Below, one piece after another: positions 47,338 through 58,771 of a DNA stretch of 64,000 nt; the stretch's first letter is position 1, and every line of letters starts with the position of its first letter. The stretch is from the NCBI GenBank assembly GCA_026075535.2, contig AP026546.1, positions 8,618,001-8,682,000 of the forward strand, written 5' to 3'. This DNA is from Tricholoma matsutake (Eukaryota; Basidiomycota; Agaricomycetes; Agaricales; Tricholomataceae). The translations under genes and the position numbers were made by a program. The notes beneath the pieces are model-generated. The model was not told the DNA's origin. It worked only from the letters and a program-made list of their open reading frames with translations, and did no database searches.

Positions 47338-47421
47338 GCAGAGCAGGAATTGAACTCTAGACCTTGGGATATAAGTGACATGACTACCAAACAAGTGCTC
47401 AACCAGTTGAGCCACAGGAGC
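47338..47421 (-). ncRNA. tRNA-like segment (decayed)
   Basis: On the minus strand it starts GCTCCTGTGGCTCAACTGG, containing an A-box-like TGGCTCAACTGG and ending with a B-box-like GAGTTCAATTCC. A/B spacing and D-loop form are tRNA-like, but the acceptor stem does not pair. A similar one is at 59359-59434, at the same offset from the element end. It could act as a pol III promoter or be a tRNA-derived SINE head. Confidence 0.5.
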
Positions 47422-47529
47422 ATTAATAAATATGTAATATAAAGTCCATTTAAAGCACTTAGGATTAGTTCACTTATTTTTAACCTCTCTCACAAGAGCT
47501 CGAAAAAAAATTGTTGAGCCCTCACATCT

Positions 47530-47680
47530 TTGTGAGGGAGTAGATAACTAATATAGATTTTTTTTAAAAACCCCACGCAAATGCGAGGGGGAGAATTAAT
47601 TATACTATTTAATTATACTATTTTAAATTCTACAAAAAAAACCCACCCCCCTGCAAAACAGGGGGGAGGGGGTGGTGGTG
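47530..47680 (+). repeat. G-rich hairpin repeats
   Basis: Three units: CCCTCACAT/TTGTGAGGG, CCCCACGCA/GCGAGGGGG and CCCACCCCCC/GGGGGGAGGG, each followed by an AT-rich spacer. They correspond to 5924-6935. Confidence 0.65.
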
Positions 47681-48405
47681 TGTCGCATTGGCTGTCTCAT
47701 CAGCCCTGTCCCGCTGTTTCCCCTCCCTCTCATCTCCATTGTGTCTCACCTCCCTCACCTCGCCTCCCCCATGGCTTCCCTCCCCTCCCTCGTCGTTCCA
47801 CCCAATGTCCACCCCATGAGCAGTTGCTCGCGAGGCTGGTGGTGGGTGGTGCGTTGTATGTTGGTGGCGGCATTTGTCCATCATCTCCCCTTCTGGTCAT
47901 CATTTCCCTTTCCCCTTGTCATTTCGTCACCCTTGTCATTCATCCCCGTCATCGTCTGCACCCACAAACCACCCTACGGGCAGCTGCTTGTAGGCGTGTC
48001 GTTTGGTGCCATTGTTGTCCCTCCACGCCGTTCCCATGTTCTCGCACCCCATATACACCCCGCGAGCAGTCGCTCACAGCGGTGATGGGGGGTGCTGGAT
48101 GTCATTGGTGTCAGGGGGGGTCCATGCACTCACAATCCACCCTACGAGCAGCAGCTCATAGGCGTGGGGTGGGTGCGTTGTCGGTTCGTCAGTGATGTGG
48201 CTCAAATGGCTCAAGGGGAGGGGTCAGGTGGTGCTTACCGGGTGGGTATTCCCCTTCTGGGGTCTCCTGGTGTTGCTCCCCGTGCTCCTGACCATGATCG
48301 ATACCCTCACATCCCGTTTTGATGGGGAGGAGGGGGGTTGCCAGGGGCATCATTGGGTGTGGGTTTGGCTTGCGTCAGTCCGTTGTTACTCATGTAGATT
48401 AGAAC

Positions 48406-48503
48406 CTAGAAACAAAAAAAATGAATTAGTTAGTTTACAAAAGTAAAAAACAAATGAAAAAAAAAACTTACTACGGCCCAAATGATGATTGCATCATTTG
48501 GGT
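48406..48503 (-). other. Intron-like segment with adjacent palindrome
   Basis: On the minus strand the palindrome GGCCCAAATGATG/CATCATTTGGG (48475-48503) is followed 3-4 nt later by GTAAGT (at 48471), a T tract, AACTAACTAATT and TTTCTAG (48406). Confidence 0.6.
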
Positions 48504-49154
48504 GTCGTTCAGCATCGAAACCAGTTGTTTCCAGTCTTGGGGGCTCATCTAGAGATGGGGGTGAAGTGGGAGTGGTGGGAGTTGCTGGGTTGAGGTGGTT
48601 GAGGTGGGGGGGATGGAGGTGGCATGCTTGTCATTGTTGGTGGTGGTGGTGGGAGTTGATGAGCTGGCAGGTGTGATGATGCAGCTATGTGCTTTGTCAT
48701 CACACCCGCGGGAATGGTATGTAGTGTAGTATGATCACTTACCTGTAATGATTGTTTAGCCTAATGGTATTGTTGTCAGTTTATGCTTACATAATCTTCT
48801 GTAGTCAAGTGTTCAATTTTTGTCTGTGCATTTAATTTTTCATACTATATTACTAAGCAAGGCTGCTTTCATTCCTATCGGAATCCTATGTTGTCTGATG
48901 TCTTAGCATAACTTCGGACTAGTCCTATGTGATTTCTATGATCAGAAATTCCTAGGAAATTCCAATATTCCAATTGGACTCTGATCAGACTACATCGGAC
49001 TGGACTAGGACTAAATGTGCCATTTCATGTCAATTTGGCTGGTGAAAATGACATCGGAATATGGTTGGATTCCAATCAGAGTCCGATCAGAATCATTGGA
49101 ATCATCAGATTCCTATAGGAATATGGGGGGGAGTGTAAAGACCTCGCACTCAGG

Positions 49155-50266
49155 TCACAAGGAGCATAGACTGAAAAGATATGATGAATGAAAGAAGATG
49201 AGGAAGATAAGGAGGGAATGACAGCATCAACACAAACTACACAACAATTGAGGGGCTCATGATTAAGTGGAATATGTGCTACTATCCATTGGTCCTTTCA
49301 GACACCCAATATGATTTCCCATTTTGCCAGAGGTGATAGAGCAGTGCAAGGTACAGCCTTCTCTTCAAAGACCTCATAATTTGAGATCGGGAGGTTAGAG
49401 GCAGCATTAGTTCAGGTCTTCATCTCAGAGAGTGCAAAGAAGTGAGGAGCTAACTGTTGAGATCTTCACTGCAGACACTGCATCAGACACTGCATCAGAG
49501 GTATCACATGTTCCCTTTCTAATGGGGATGCATCCTCTTTGTTCACCTCTTCTTTATTATGATCCCTTTGATACTATATGGAATATATACTGAACAGGAT
49601 AGGTACTAGACACCTCAGTCCATTATATACCGACTGAGGTGAGTAGATGACATTACATTTTGTATACAAAGATTACTTACAGTACTATTTATAGCACACT
49701 GTGTATTCTTAGGTATGGTAGTAATCTTCTATATAGTCTATTATATGCAGACTGAGCACACTGTGTATTCTTAGTCTTAGGCTGTATTTCGACACTAACT
49801 TCATAAGAAGTGGACCTATGAATGCCAGCTTGACTGGGCTCATCAGACTGTTAGTGTTTAGTGCACAAACTGAGAGTTCAGACTGTGCAAAGGTGGGCAT
49901 TTCCACAGCAGCATTAATAAATAACATCATCACAAGAAAGATTAACAAGCAATGAAGTTGAACAAAACTTGAGGCAAGAAATAAAAAGCAAGATGCTTCA
50001 GTGTGGCAAGAAAAACTGGGGACAGTCAAGATAAGGGAAGCAGGGACATTGACCAGTGGGTCATCAATACAAGGAGTAGACAGCAACATTGGGAGGACAG
50101 CAGGCTCCTCACAGCAAGATGAAGGAGGAACAAGAATAGGATCAAGAATACTGAATGATGAGAAAGCAGGAAAACTGGGTGCTATGTAAATGGGGCGATG
50201 AGCAGTACCATACTGTAAGAATCTCCTCCATTGTGCCAGCCTAGCTTCATGATCAGCGTTAGCCAA
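49155..50266 (-). pseudogene. LINE-C, N-terminal part and start of the endonuclease
   Basis: The minus-strand frame has RRFLQYGTAHRPIYIAP and a Pro/Ser-rich leader, then VCALNTNSLMSPVKLAFIG, the start of an EEP domain (normally ...N-N/T-G-L). Further down, VYAPCDLSADDLSLNFW is formed exactly across the insertion site of Mutator-like element 2. The upstream end is cut at about 50266 where gypsy-2 sequence starts. Confidence 0.7.
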
Positions 50267-53200
50267 ATCAAGGAGGAGGTGACTATGATATTAAAATATC
50301 AGGAGCATCAGGAGCAAGCCATATTTGAACTGTGCGATCTTGGGAAAACCAATCTAATAATAGGATGTCCTTGGTTATGGAAGCATAATCCTGAAATTGA
50401 TTGGAAAACTGGGAAAGTACAAATGACTCGTTGTCCTAAGGAATGTAATGTGTATGGGAGGAAGTTGAAGAAGGAGAAAAAGAAAAAGAGAGAGGAGGAA
50501 CATCCAAGGAAGTATGCAGTTACGATGGAGGAAGTAGAGGATGAGGAAATGCCAAATGGGGAAGTTCCAATCATGATTGAGAAGGAAGAGCAGAGGCAAA
50601 CCTTTCAAGCAATTTGTGGAGGACAGTCATGGGACAAGAATGTTGTGAATGTGGAGAAGCCAGTGGAGGAGTTGGTGCCAAAAGTGTATCATGAATATCT
50701 GTCAGTGTTCCAGAAGAAGGAGTCCAAGCAACTGCCAGTGCGGAAGCCATGGGATCATGTGATTGAGATGAAGCCAGGATTTGTGCCGAAGAAGTCGAAG
50801 GTGTATTTGTTATCTCCAATGGAGCAAGAAGAAGTGGATGCGTTCCTAAATGAACAATTGCGCAAAGGCTATATACGACCTTCAAAATCACTGCAGACAT
50901 CACCAATATTTTTTGTACCAAAGAAAGATAGGAGAAAGAGGATGTGTACAGATTATAGGTACCTGAATGAGTGGACAGTGAATAATGCATACCCCTTGCC
51001 ATCAATTTCAGAAATAATTGACAAGGTGGGAAAAGCCAAAGTCTTTACAAAATTGGATTTATGATGGGGATACAACAATGTATGAATAAATAAAGGAGAT
51101 GAGTGGAAGGCTGCATTTGCCACACATCGAGGATCATTCGAGCCGCTTGTCATGTTTTTTGGAATGACTAATAGTCCCCAACCTTCCAAAATATGATGAA
51201 CAACATTTTCAAGGATGTAATCGACAAGGGCATGGTAATAATATTTATTGACGACATTCTGATATTCATGGAGGATGAAGAAAATCATGAGGTGATAGTG
51301 CAGGAGGTGTTGCGGAGGTTGGCAGAGAATGATCTATTTTTGAAACCAGAGAAGTGTGTTTAGGGCAAGCGAGATCGAGTTCCTAGGACCCACGTCAAGG
51401 AGGTGCAAGCCTTCTTGGGACTCACAAATTATTATCGTCGCTTTGTGCATAATTTTTCCAAAATTGCCGCACCCTTACATAACCTTACATGAAAGGGAGT
51501 AGTGTGGAGGTGGGGAGAGCAGCAGCAGACAGCATTTGAGGAGTTGAAGAGAAAGTTTGTGGAGGGACCAATATTAGCCCCAGTAGATTTCATGCGCCCC
51601 TTATGAGTGGAATCAGATGCATCCGACTTTGCTACTGGAGCAGTATTATCGATGTTGTGCGAAGATGACAAATGGCATCCTTGTGCATATTTGTCCTGAG
51701 GGTTGAATGATGTGGAGAGAAATTATGATGTGCATGACAAAGAGATGTTGGGGATAATATGAGCATTGGAGGCATGGAGACATTATTTGGAGGGATGCAC
51801 GCATCAGATTGAGATCTGGATGGATCATCACAATCTGCAATACTTCATGTCAGCTAAGAAGCTAAACCGCAGGCAAGCGTGTTGGGCGCTATTCCTATCA
51901 CATTTCAATTTTTACTTGGTCCACAAGGCAGGAAGCTTAATGAAGAAGGCAGATGCATTATCCAGATGTATTGATCATAAAAGGGGGGTGGAGGAGGACA
52001 ATAAAAATGTTACCTTACTCAAACCCGAATACTTTTGCATTTGTGCTATGCATCAAGGGCATCTATCAATAGATGGCTCCGAAGTGGAAATGTTGTCTAA
52101 AATTAGACAATGTTCGGATATGGACGATGAGGTAGTGGAAGCTGTAAAAGCTATGAAGGAAGACAAGAAGGGTAATGTCAGAGGAGATGAATGGGTTGAG
52201 GAGCAAGGGTTGGTGTTATTCTGAGGAAAGGTGTATGTGCTGAAGGATCAGGATTTGAGAAGGGAGATCATCCGGTTACATCATAATACGCCAACTGCTG
52301 GACCCCTGGGAAGATGGAAGATGTTGGAGTTGGTGATGAGAAATTATTGGTGGCCCGGAATGTGTTGGGGTATGTGGATGGATGTGATACATGCATGAGG
52401 GGGAAGAAATTTCCAGAAAAGCCTGCAGGAAAATCAATGCCAAACCCGATACCTAAAGTGCCATGGCGAGATATATCTGTGGATTTTATCACAGGATTAC
52501 CTGAAGCACAAGGGTATGATGCAATATTCGTAGTATGCGACCGCTTCACAAAGGAGGTCCATATTATTCCTACTACTACAGAAATCTCATCATTGGGCTT
52601 GGCATGCCTCTATCTAAATCAGGTATGGTGATTACATGGGTTACCCAATACCGTTATCTCCAATCATGGACCCCAGTTCGCTTCCACGTTTATGTGAGAA
52701 CTGAATAACATATTGGTAATTCAAACCAAATTATCTACAGCATATCACCTGGAGACTGATGGGCAGACAGAGAGAATGAATCAGGAGTTGGAGCAGTACC
52801 TATGTATGTTTGTCAACTACTGACAAACGACTGGCCCAAATGGCTGGCAATTGCTGAATTTTCCCACAATAACAAATTCCATTCAGCTATGTGTATGTAT
52901 GTCACCCTTCTTCGCAAATTATGGGTATCATCCTCGCATGGGAGTAGAACCCAGAAGGGAAGTCAAAGTACCATCGGTAGAAGATTTTATATCCAAGATG
53001 CAAAAGGTACAAGAGGAAGCAGAGGCGGCATTGAAGAAAGCACGTGATGACATGATGCGACACACGGATTGTACTTGAGTGCATGCTCCAGAGTACAAAG
53101 TTGGTGACTTGGTATGGTTAAGTACCAAGGACCTAAATATTCCACGACCTTCAAGGAAACTTACGGAGAAACAAGTTGGCCCATATGCGATCTCTAAAGT

Positions 53201-53627
53201 GATCTCACCTAATGCAGTAGTACTAAAATTACCCCGATTATTCAAGATTGATCCTGAGATTAACGTATCCCACTTATGCCCTTACCACCTGCCCACTGTT
53301 CCTAGCCAACAAACCACCCCACAACCTCCGATAATAGTAGAAGGTGCTCCAGAATACGTAGTTGAAGAAATTCTAGACTCACGTCTTTGACGAAACAAAT
53401 TGGAGTTCTTAATAAAGTGGAAAAATTATACCAACAAAAATAACTCATGGGAACCCGAAGAGAATTGTAAGTGAGTGCGTAACGTGATCGCCCAATTCTT
53501 TAAACATAATCCAAATGCTCCACATCGCATTGTGAGAATGGTGTATGAGGGGATGAAATTCCAGCCTTACCAAAATTTCACAGAGTGGACAGATACAATA
53601 TTTTCTCACCTGGAAGTCGAGGCATAA
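50267..53627 (+). pseudogene. pol: Gypsy-2: 5'-truncated Ty3/gypsy pol with chromodomain
   Basis: Starts inside the protease end (LIIGCPWLWKHNPEIDW), then RT with KPWDHVIEMKPGFVPKK, YIRPSKSLQTSPIFFVPKK, DYRYLNE, and the active site FIDD (51244-51255). The RT thumb lacks about 25 residues at 51370-51390. RNase H: VESDASDFATGAVL, NRRQACWALFLSHF. Integrase: MRNYWWPGM, CDTCMRG, DFITGLPEAQGYD, then a decayed Asp (SNHGPQF in place of the usual SDRG/SDHG) and [12 protein letters not shown]. The chromodomain ends WEPEENC. TGA stands for Arg at LDL-x-WGY, NNV-x-I, L-x-VESD, LS-x-GLN, II-x-ALEAW and others. Confidence 0.88.
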
Positions 53628-53637
53628 AAGGGGGGTA
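53628..53637 (+). promoter_or_regulatory. Polypurine tract of gypsy-2
   Basis: The stretch AAAAGGGGGG directly before the 3' LTR is the plus-strand primer site expected for an LTR retrotransposon. Confidence 0.75.
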
Positions 53638-53638
53638 A

Positions 53639-54040
53639 TGTTAGGAAACAGCCCCATTCCCTAATAAAATTTCATTTTCATTTTATTATGCCGAATTACG
53701 CTACATGATGCCAAATGATGCTACACTTTGATAGTGTGAGAATATTATTTCGCACGCATCACTATGTATGGGCCTGTATGCACGCATTGGTAACAACAAT
53801 GTACAATATATGTAACATAGTATATAAACCCTAAATATACACCTAGGGGACCCCAGTTGTGTTCTCTTAGGTATTCCACCTATGCTTGTGGTGTGAAAAG
53901 CCTATCTCAACAAACTCATCTATAAATAACCCCTCACATCAAAACCATCAATTCCCCCATCACGCGCATGGATCCTGCCCCCTTCTTGTAGAGAGAACCC
54001 GCATGGTCTTAGCTAGCAGATAGTGGGTGTCACCCTAACA
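53639..54040 (+). repeat. 3' LTR of gypsy-2 (402 bp)
   Basis: Bounded by TGTTAGGAAAC and CACCCTAACA. It contains a TATA box (GTATATAAACC near 53820). The solo LTR at 26138-26519 is the same family. The 5' LTR is absent because the element is truncated at about 50266, so no target duplication can be tested. Confidence 0.92.
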
Positions 54041-54149
54041 ATGAGAACCATAAGAAAACAAGAGAGATCCTTAGAATTTTCCAATGAGACATCATGTTTG
54101 CTGAATGAGACATACAACATTTGACCACAGCTCCCAAATGATTCCCAGA

Positions 54150-55010
54150 ATCAGAATGGTGACACATCTTTCATGGAGAAGCCATCAACCTGGATGTTGT
54201 CTTCAGCAATCTCCACTATGTTGCCCCTCCTGAGGAGAATGTTGGCTGTGTCAGAAGAACAGAGATTTCTTTTGGAAGCACAGATCTGGCATGAAAGGTC
54301 CAAACAAGTGGCAACTGGACTGCTGCCTGGAATGCGACCATCAAAGCAACTGTATACACTTTCCTGCACTGAGGCAATGAACTTTGGCAGTGGGGTGACT
54401 ACCTTTTGTCTGAGTTCTCAGCCAGACAAGCTGGTGCGCACATCAAACTCATTGCCTTTGACAAGGCAGTCAGGACATGAGTTGGAGGAGGACAAGTGAT
54501 CTTACTTACTGACCACAATGAATTCTCCTACCTCTACTCAGCCTTTCTCCTCCCTGATGGCATCCAGACAGGATTGGTTGGATGACAAGGAGACAGGGCC
54601 AGAGCTACTCTCACAGACATGTGTTGATGTTTCAATAGTGTGGGTGGATGCCATAGCCCAGCAGGGACATGTTGTTATTGCCACACCTGCTTCCAATGCA
54701 AACAACCTGGTCATGGGAAAGAGAGCTGCCCTCAGCAAGAGTGAGGCAACTTATGGAATGCACCCAAAGTATCTTTGGTACAATGTCTGGTGTGAGCAAT
54801 ATGCAGAAGGGAAGGATGTTCAAGTAGAATCACTTCAATGCCTCACTGACTGGACTGAACATGCCAAGCCTCTCCCATCAGTACCTTTATCAAAACTCCA
54901 CAATTCTGTTGCCCTGGACACAATCCATGGTCATCCTGATCTCTTCAAGGTAGTCATGCCAATCAATGTTGACCATTTTGAGGTGTTACTAGCTTCACAT
55001 CCCAACTGAC
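54150..55010 (+). pseudogene. Gag-like ORF of a tyrosine-recombinase retrotransposon
   Basis: A plus-strand frame broken by several TGA codons contains a zinc knuckle CFQCKQPGHGKESC (54688-54729), pattern CX2CX4HX4C, preceded by hydrophobic Gag-like sequence (FSNLHYVAPPEENVG, LIAFDKAVRT). It lies directly upstream of an RT-RNase H-recombinase series. The start is lost at the LTR of gypsy-2. Confidence 0.6.
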
Positions 55011-55199
55011 CTTTTGTCGAATCCATATGCAGAGGATTGTGTGAGGGTTTCTGGCCATGGGCCAATACCCACTTAGGCAAATATCCCACTACTGTTGATG
55101 AATCATTGGGCACACTGGAGGACAGACCAGAAGCAGATTTCTTGTGCACCCAGTGGGATCAAGAAAGACTTGCAGGGAGATTCTCTGGCTCCTTCAGTC

Positions 55200-56890
55200 G
55201 AGACCTTCTCCCAGGAATGCATGTGCCCCCTGTACACACTGTGCTGAAACCTCACTCAGACAAAATGTAGATGGTGATAGATCAAAGTGTGGGATGGTTC
55301 TCACCAAACTCCATGATCAAGTGAGAAGACATCCAAGGATTCCCACTGGACAACATGACTCACCTAGGGGAAGGCCTCATATGCTGAGATCATGCAAAAC
55401 AAAACCAATCATTGGTCATCTACAAGTCTGACGTAGCCGACACATACCATTTACTCCCCATGCATCCCTTATGGCAGATCAAACAAGTCATCACAATTGA
55501 TGGAGAATATAAGGGCAACCTTAGCCTCTAGCAAAGGGAAATCTGAAGAGAAAACTCTAAAGACCCCTTTGCCAGTGCCCAGTATATGTGAAGACTGCAA
55601 AAATCAAATAATAATCTAAAAATAGAAAAGGTGGAGATAGGCTGATCAAGGCTGCTGAAAGACATTGTGCCAAGGGGTAGATGTTGGAAGGGGTACTCTG
55701 TCTCTAAATATAAAACTGTCAACATGCACAAATGTGATTGAAAGGGAAATTAGTAATAAAATCATGGAAAATGAAGAATAGAAAGAAACAAGGTGAGGAA
55801 AAATATAGGATGAACATAAAAAATTGGAGAAACATGTGGGGCACCCTCTATTCCCCTTAAAGAGAATGAGACATGGACCAAAATAACTGCTTTGGTGGGT
55901 AAGGGTCACCCAGGATTTACATCTCCTTCAATGGTCTAGTGACATGGATGGCACAGAAGATCATGTTAATTGAGGATAAATGGACTTACATGGATGATTC
56001 TTTTGGCATTGATGAGGAAGGCAATCTTGTGTGGTATCATAAGTATGAGAGGCTCATGCCTATGAGCCAAGTCAAGCTTCTATCCCTTTGGGATAAACTT
56101 GGAATCCCACATCAGCCACACAAACAACTGTTTGGCATGACACTTACCATCATTGGAATCTACATCAACCCGAATGGCCTGACCTTCACCCTTCCAGAAC
56201 AAGCTCTCAATGAACTGCTGCAGGAGATTGAAGACTTCACCTTCTGGTCAGAAAGTAAGCATGGGGCCTCATGGACTTTATGCAGATGGCAAAGACTCAC
56301 TGGTTGGATGAACTGGAGTTTTAACATTTTCCCTTTGTTGAAACCTGTGCTCTACTGCCTGTACCTGAAGATTGCTGGCCAAGACCATCCCTTGACAAAG
56401 ATCTGGGTCAATAATGCTGTCTGTGAGGACCTCAAGTGGGCAACTCACCACATGCAAGCTTCTCTGGGGATCAACCTACTCTCCAGTGTATCATAAGACA
56501 CCAAGGATGCTGATGTGACTGTGTCCTGTGATGCGTGCATGGAGGGACATGCTTTCTACTATCCAGCTTGTTTGAAAGGCTTCTATGCTGTGCCCAACAA
56601 CACTGCCAGAGATATCATCTTCTACTTCGAAGTGTTAGCTGTTGCGAGTGCCTGCAATGACCTGAAGATGACTATGCCTCACAGTCCACACATCATTATC
56701 TACACTGACAGCATGAACACTGTCGACATCTTCAGTTCCCTGAGATGCCTGCCTGAGTTCAATCCCCTCTTGTGTCACTGTGTCAATGTCATGATCTCTG
56801 AAGGATTCCAGATATGAGTCCTACATGTCCCTAGAGAATGCAATGCCATGCCAGATGCTATCTCCCATCATGAGTTCCTCTGAGCGCAGC
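55200..56890 (+). pseudogene. Reverse transcriptase/RNase H of the tyrosine-recombinase retrotransposon
   Basis: RT: SDVADTYHLLPMHP, then, after an insertion at 55509-55861, FGG-x-GSPRIYISFNGL and the active site YMDDSFGIDEEGN (YMDD at 55987-55998), then KLGIPHQPHKQLFGMTLTII. RNase H-like motifs IIIYTDSMNTVDIF and VLHVPRECNAMPDAISHH follow. This order and the FGxRGSP motif are typical of DIRS/Ngaro-like retroelements rather than LTR or LINE types. TGA and TAA codons interrupt at arginine or glycine-flanked sites. Confidence 0.75.
55509..55861 (-). mobile_element. TAAGGG-family repeat, copy 2 (353 bp), inside the RT
   Basis: Inverse copy of 5443-5865. GAGAAT is duplicated at 55503-55508 and 55862-55867. 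Removing the insert and one GAGAAT joins TIDGE to a TGA codon (likely Arg), DMDQNNCFGG, restoring the RT frame. Confidence 0.75.
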
Positions 56891-57029
56891 AGCTTGCCCC
56901 TGGTCTGCACATCCAAAGCTTCCAACTCCCACATCTGTTCATGCTGGGGGCAACCCAAAAATGATCATCTCTCATGTTTGTGCCTGGCAACCACTGTGGG
57001 AGCTGTGGTCATGAGCACAAGCTATCACC

Positions 57030-57919
57030 CTGGGACAAGCCACTGATGTTAGCACTTGGAACAACTATGGCTCAGTGCTAAATTCTTACCAATCCTTCAT
57101 CTGCCTCCATGATCTTCCAGTAGAGCCTACCATGGACACCCTCAGCCTCTATACTGTCTACATGTGTCATCACATCAAACCTGACTCCATTGACACATAC
57201 CTTTCCAGCATCTGTCAATAGTGCAAACCTTACTTTGCCCACATCCGTGAATCATGGAGAGGACAACTTGTTCATCACACTCTGGAAGGGTACAAACAAC
57301 TGTGTGGGACACCAACTGTCAGAAAGCATGCCCTGACCATGGCAGATCTGAACACTGTGTGCTCCTCTTACACCAATGCAAGCCCTCACAATGACCTTCT
57401 CTTCTACACCCAACTCTGCATTGGCTTCTTTGCATTGATGTGACTTGTGGAGTTGATGTTTCCCAACGAAATCGCACTTCAGGACCCTCGCAAGGTGACA
57501 AAATGCAGCACTGTATGCATCGATCCAAGTTTTTTACAATTCTTCTTGCCTGGCCACAAGGCTGACAGATTTTTTGAAGGGAACACTGTCATCACCATAC
57601 AAACCCATTACCATGTGATCCTACAAGACTTTTCTGCCTATACCTCACTTCACGTGACTGTTGCTTCCCCCTATCTTCACTGCTCTGGCTCAGTGTTGAG
57701 GGTAACATTCCCACAAGGGCCTTCTTCATGCAACAATTGCATCTGTGGCTCAACAAGGACATAGCTGGACAGTCTATGCACACTGAAGGTGCCACATCAC
57801 TGGCTGAGAATGGGGTTGCACCCCACATCATTCAAGGGATTGGACAATGGGCATCTGCCACATGGCAAATTTACATCTGCAAACATCCTGTCCCCCTGCA
57901 GGCAATGCTCCACGCTTGA
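57030..57919 (+). pseudogene. Tyrosine recombinase of the same element
   Basis: In two frames: the region FFALM-(TGA)-LVELMFPN, where family members have the first catalytic Arg; FLPGHKADRFFEGN with the catalytic Lys (57558); GATSLAENGVAPHIIQGIG; and QIYICKHP with the nucleophile Tyr (57872). Compared with the usual HxxR and GRW motifs it reads MHTEG and GQW. The first Arg is TGA, the second is His, others are Gln or Cys: all are one C-to-T or G-to-A step from CGN codons. It is a Cre/XerC-like integrase fold but dead here. Confidence 0.7.
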
Positions 57920-58242
57920 CTGTAACCCAAATTCCTGCTGTTTCCATGCCCTGCTGGGTATGCTGCACCATTCATGCTTGGACAGTGACTCGTTGATGCT
58001 CCGCTGAGCACACAGACCCTAGACTCTAACAGACTTTGACTCATCGGCTTTCTCTTTCACTACAACATCTGAGCTTGAATACTATGGACCACTCTACTAC
58101 TACTTCTACTATGAACTGGACTTGAACTTGTTCACTATGGACATATTTTTTTGTGGACAATTTCTTGCATCTCTCACTCCTCACATTGTCACCTCATCTT
58201 ACCACTGTACATGCCACACCCCCAAATATATAGGACAATAGG

Positions 58243-58352
58243 TGTACCTTGATGATACAGTTATTATGTCAGCTGCTAAGGCTGACTCCAAGGGTCACTG
58301 AACAGCTCCTTCTCCCTATGTTGTGCCCACTTTGCAAACCCTCACACATTGG
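58243..58352 (+). repeat. Split direct repeat, first copy
   Basis: About 110 bp beginning TGTACCTTGATGATAC and ending CACATTGG, matching 58663-58771. Copies separated by about 310 bp downstream of the recombinase fit the B1-A2-B2 arrangement of Ngaro/PAT elements. Confidence 0.7.
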
Positions 58353-58662
58353 TCAAGTTTAAAGTCCTGTTTACACAAGTCCAATGGTGAAGGTTTTGGA
58401 CTATGCAAGATGAATGCACTGCATGCTCACTGCAACACTTTGCAATCTCAGTTGATGGCACTGTGTGCCACCATAACACTTTACAGTCATCGACAGTTCT
58501 CGCAGACTGTTTCTCTACATTACACTACTTTACTCCTATTCACTAGTAGGGTAATGTTTCTATCAGTAAGCCAACCCCTTTTCTTGGGGTTTCCTCTTGC
58601 CATCTCATATTACGCTCACATAGCCTTTCATTCTCCCTCTGTCCCACCCTTATTTCTAGTGA

Positions 58663-58771
58663 TGTACCTTGATGATACAATTATTATGTCAGCTGTTGAG
58701 GCTGACCCCAAGGGTTGCTGACAGCTCCTTCTCCCTAGGTTGTGCCCACTTTGCAAACCCTTGCACATTGG
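58663..58771 (+). repeat. Split direct repeat, second copy
   Basis: Second copy of 58243-58352 with a few transitions (for example CAGTT to CAATT). It probably marks the right end of the recombinase element. Confidence 0.7.

Larger units (their letters stand above)
47065..49145. mobile_element. Mutator-like element 2 (2.1 kb)
   Basis: Ends read inward GTAAACTTTGCACTCCCCCC (left) and GAGGTCTTTACACTCCCCCC (right). Perfect 9-bp duplication GCACTCAGG at 47056-47064 and 49146-49154. Both subterminal regions, each about 200-280 bp, are packed with TCGGACT, AGTCCTA and CTATCGGA words. Inside lie a tRNA-like segment, hairpin repeats and the palindrome/intron cargo. No transposase. Confidence 0.87.

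Noticed and set aside
47338..47421. Functional tRNA gene
   Set aside because: Acceptor stem does not pair and no clear anticodon loop can be drawn. Kept only as tRNA-like.
49709..50266. Separate host gene on the minus strand
   Set aside because: The start of a LINE endonuclease (ALNTNSLMSPVKL) lies in it and continues across Mutator-like element 2.
10567..57919. TGA reassigned to arginine (alternative genetic code)
   Set aside because: Nuclear fungal genes use TGA as stop, several frames here do end at TGA, and frameshifts and CAN replacements accompany the TGA changes, so decay is simpler than recoding.
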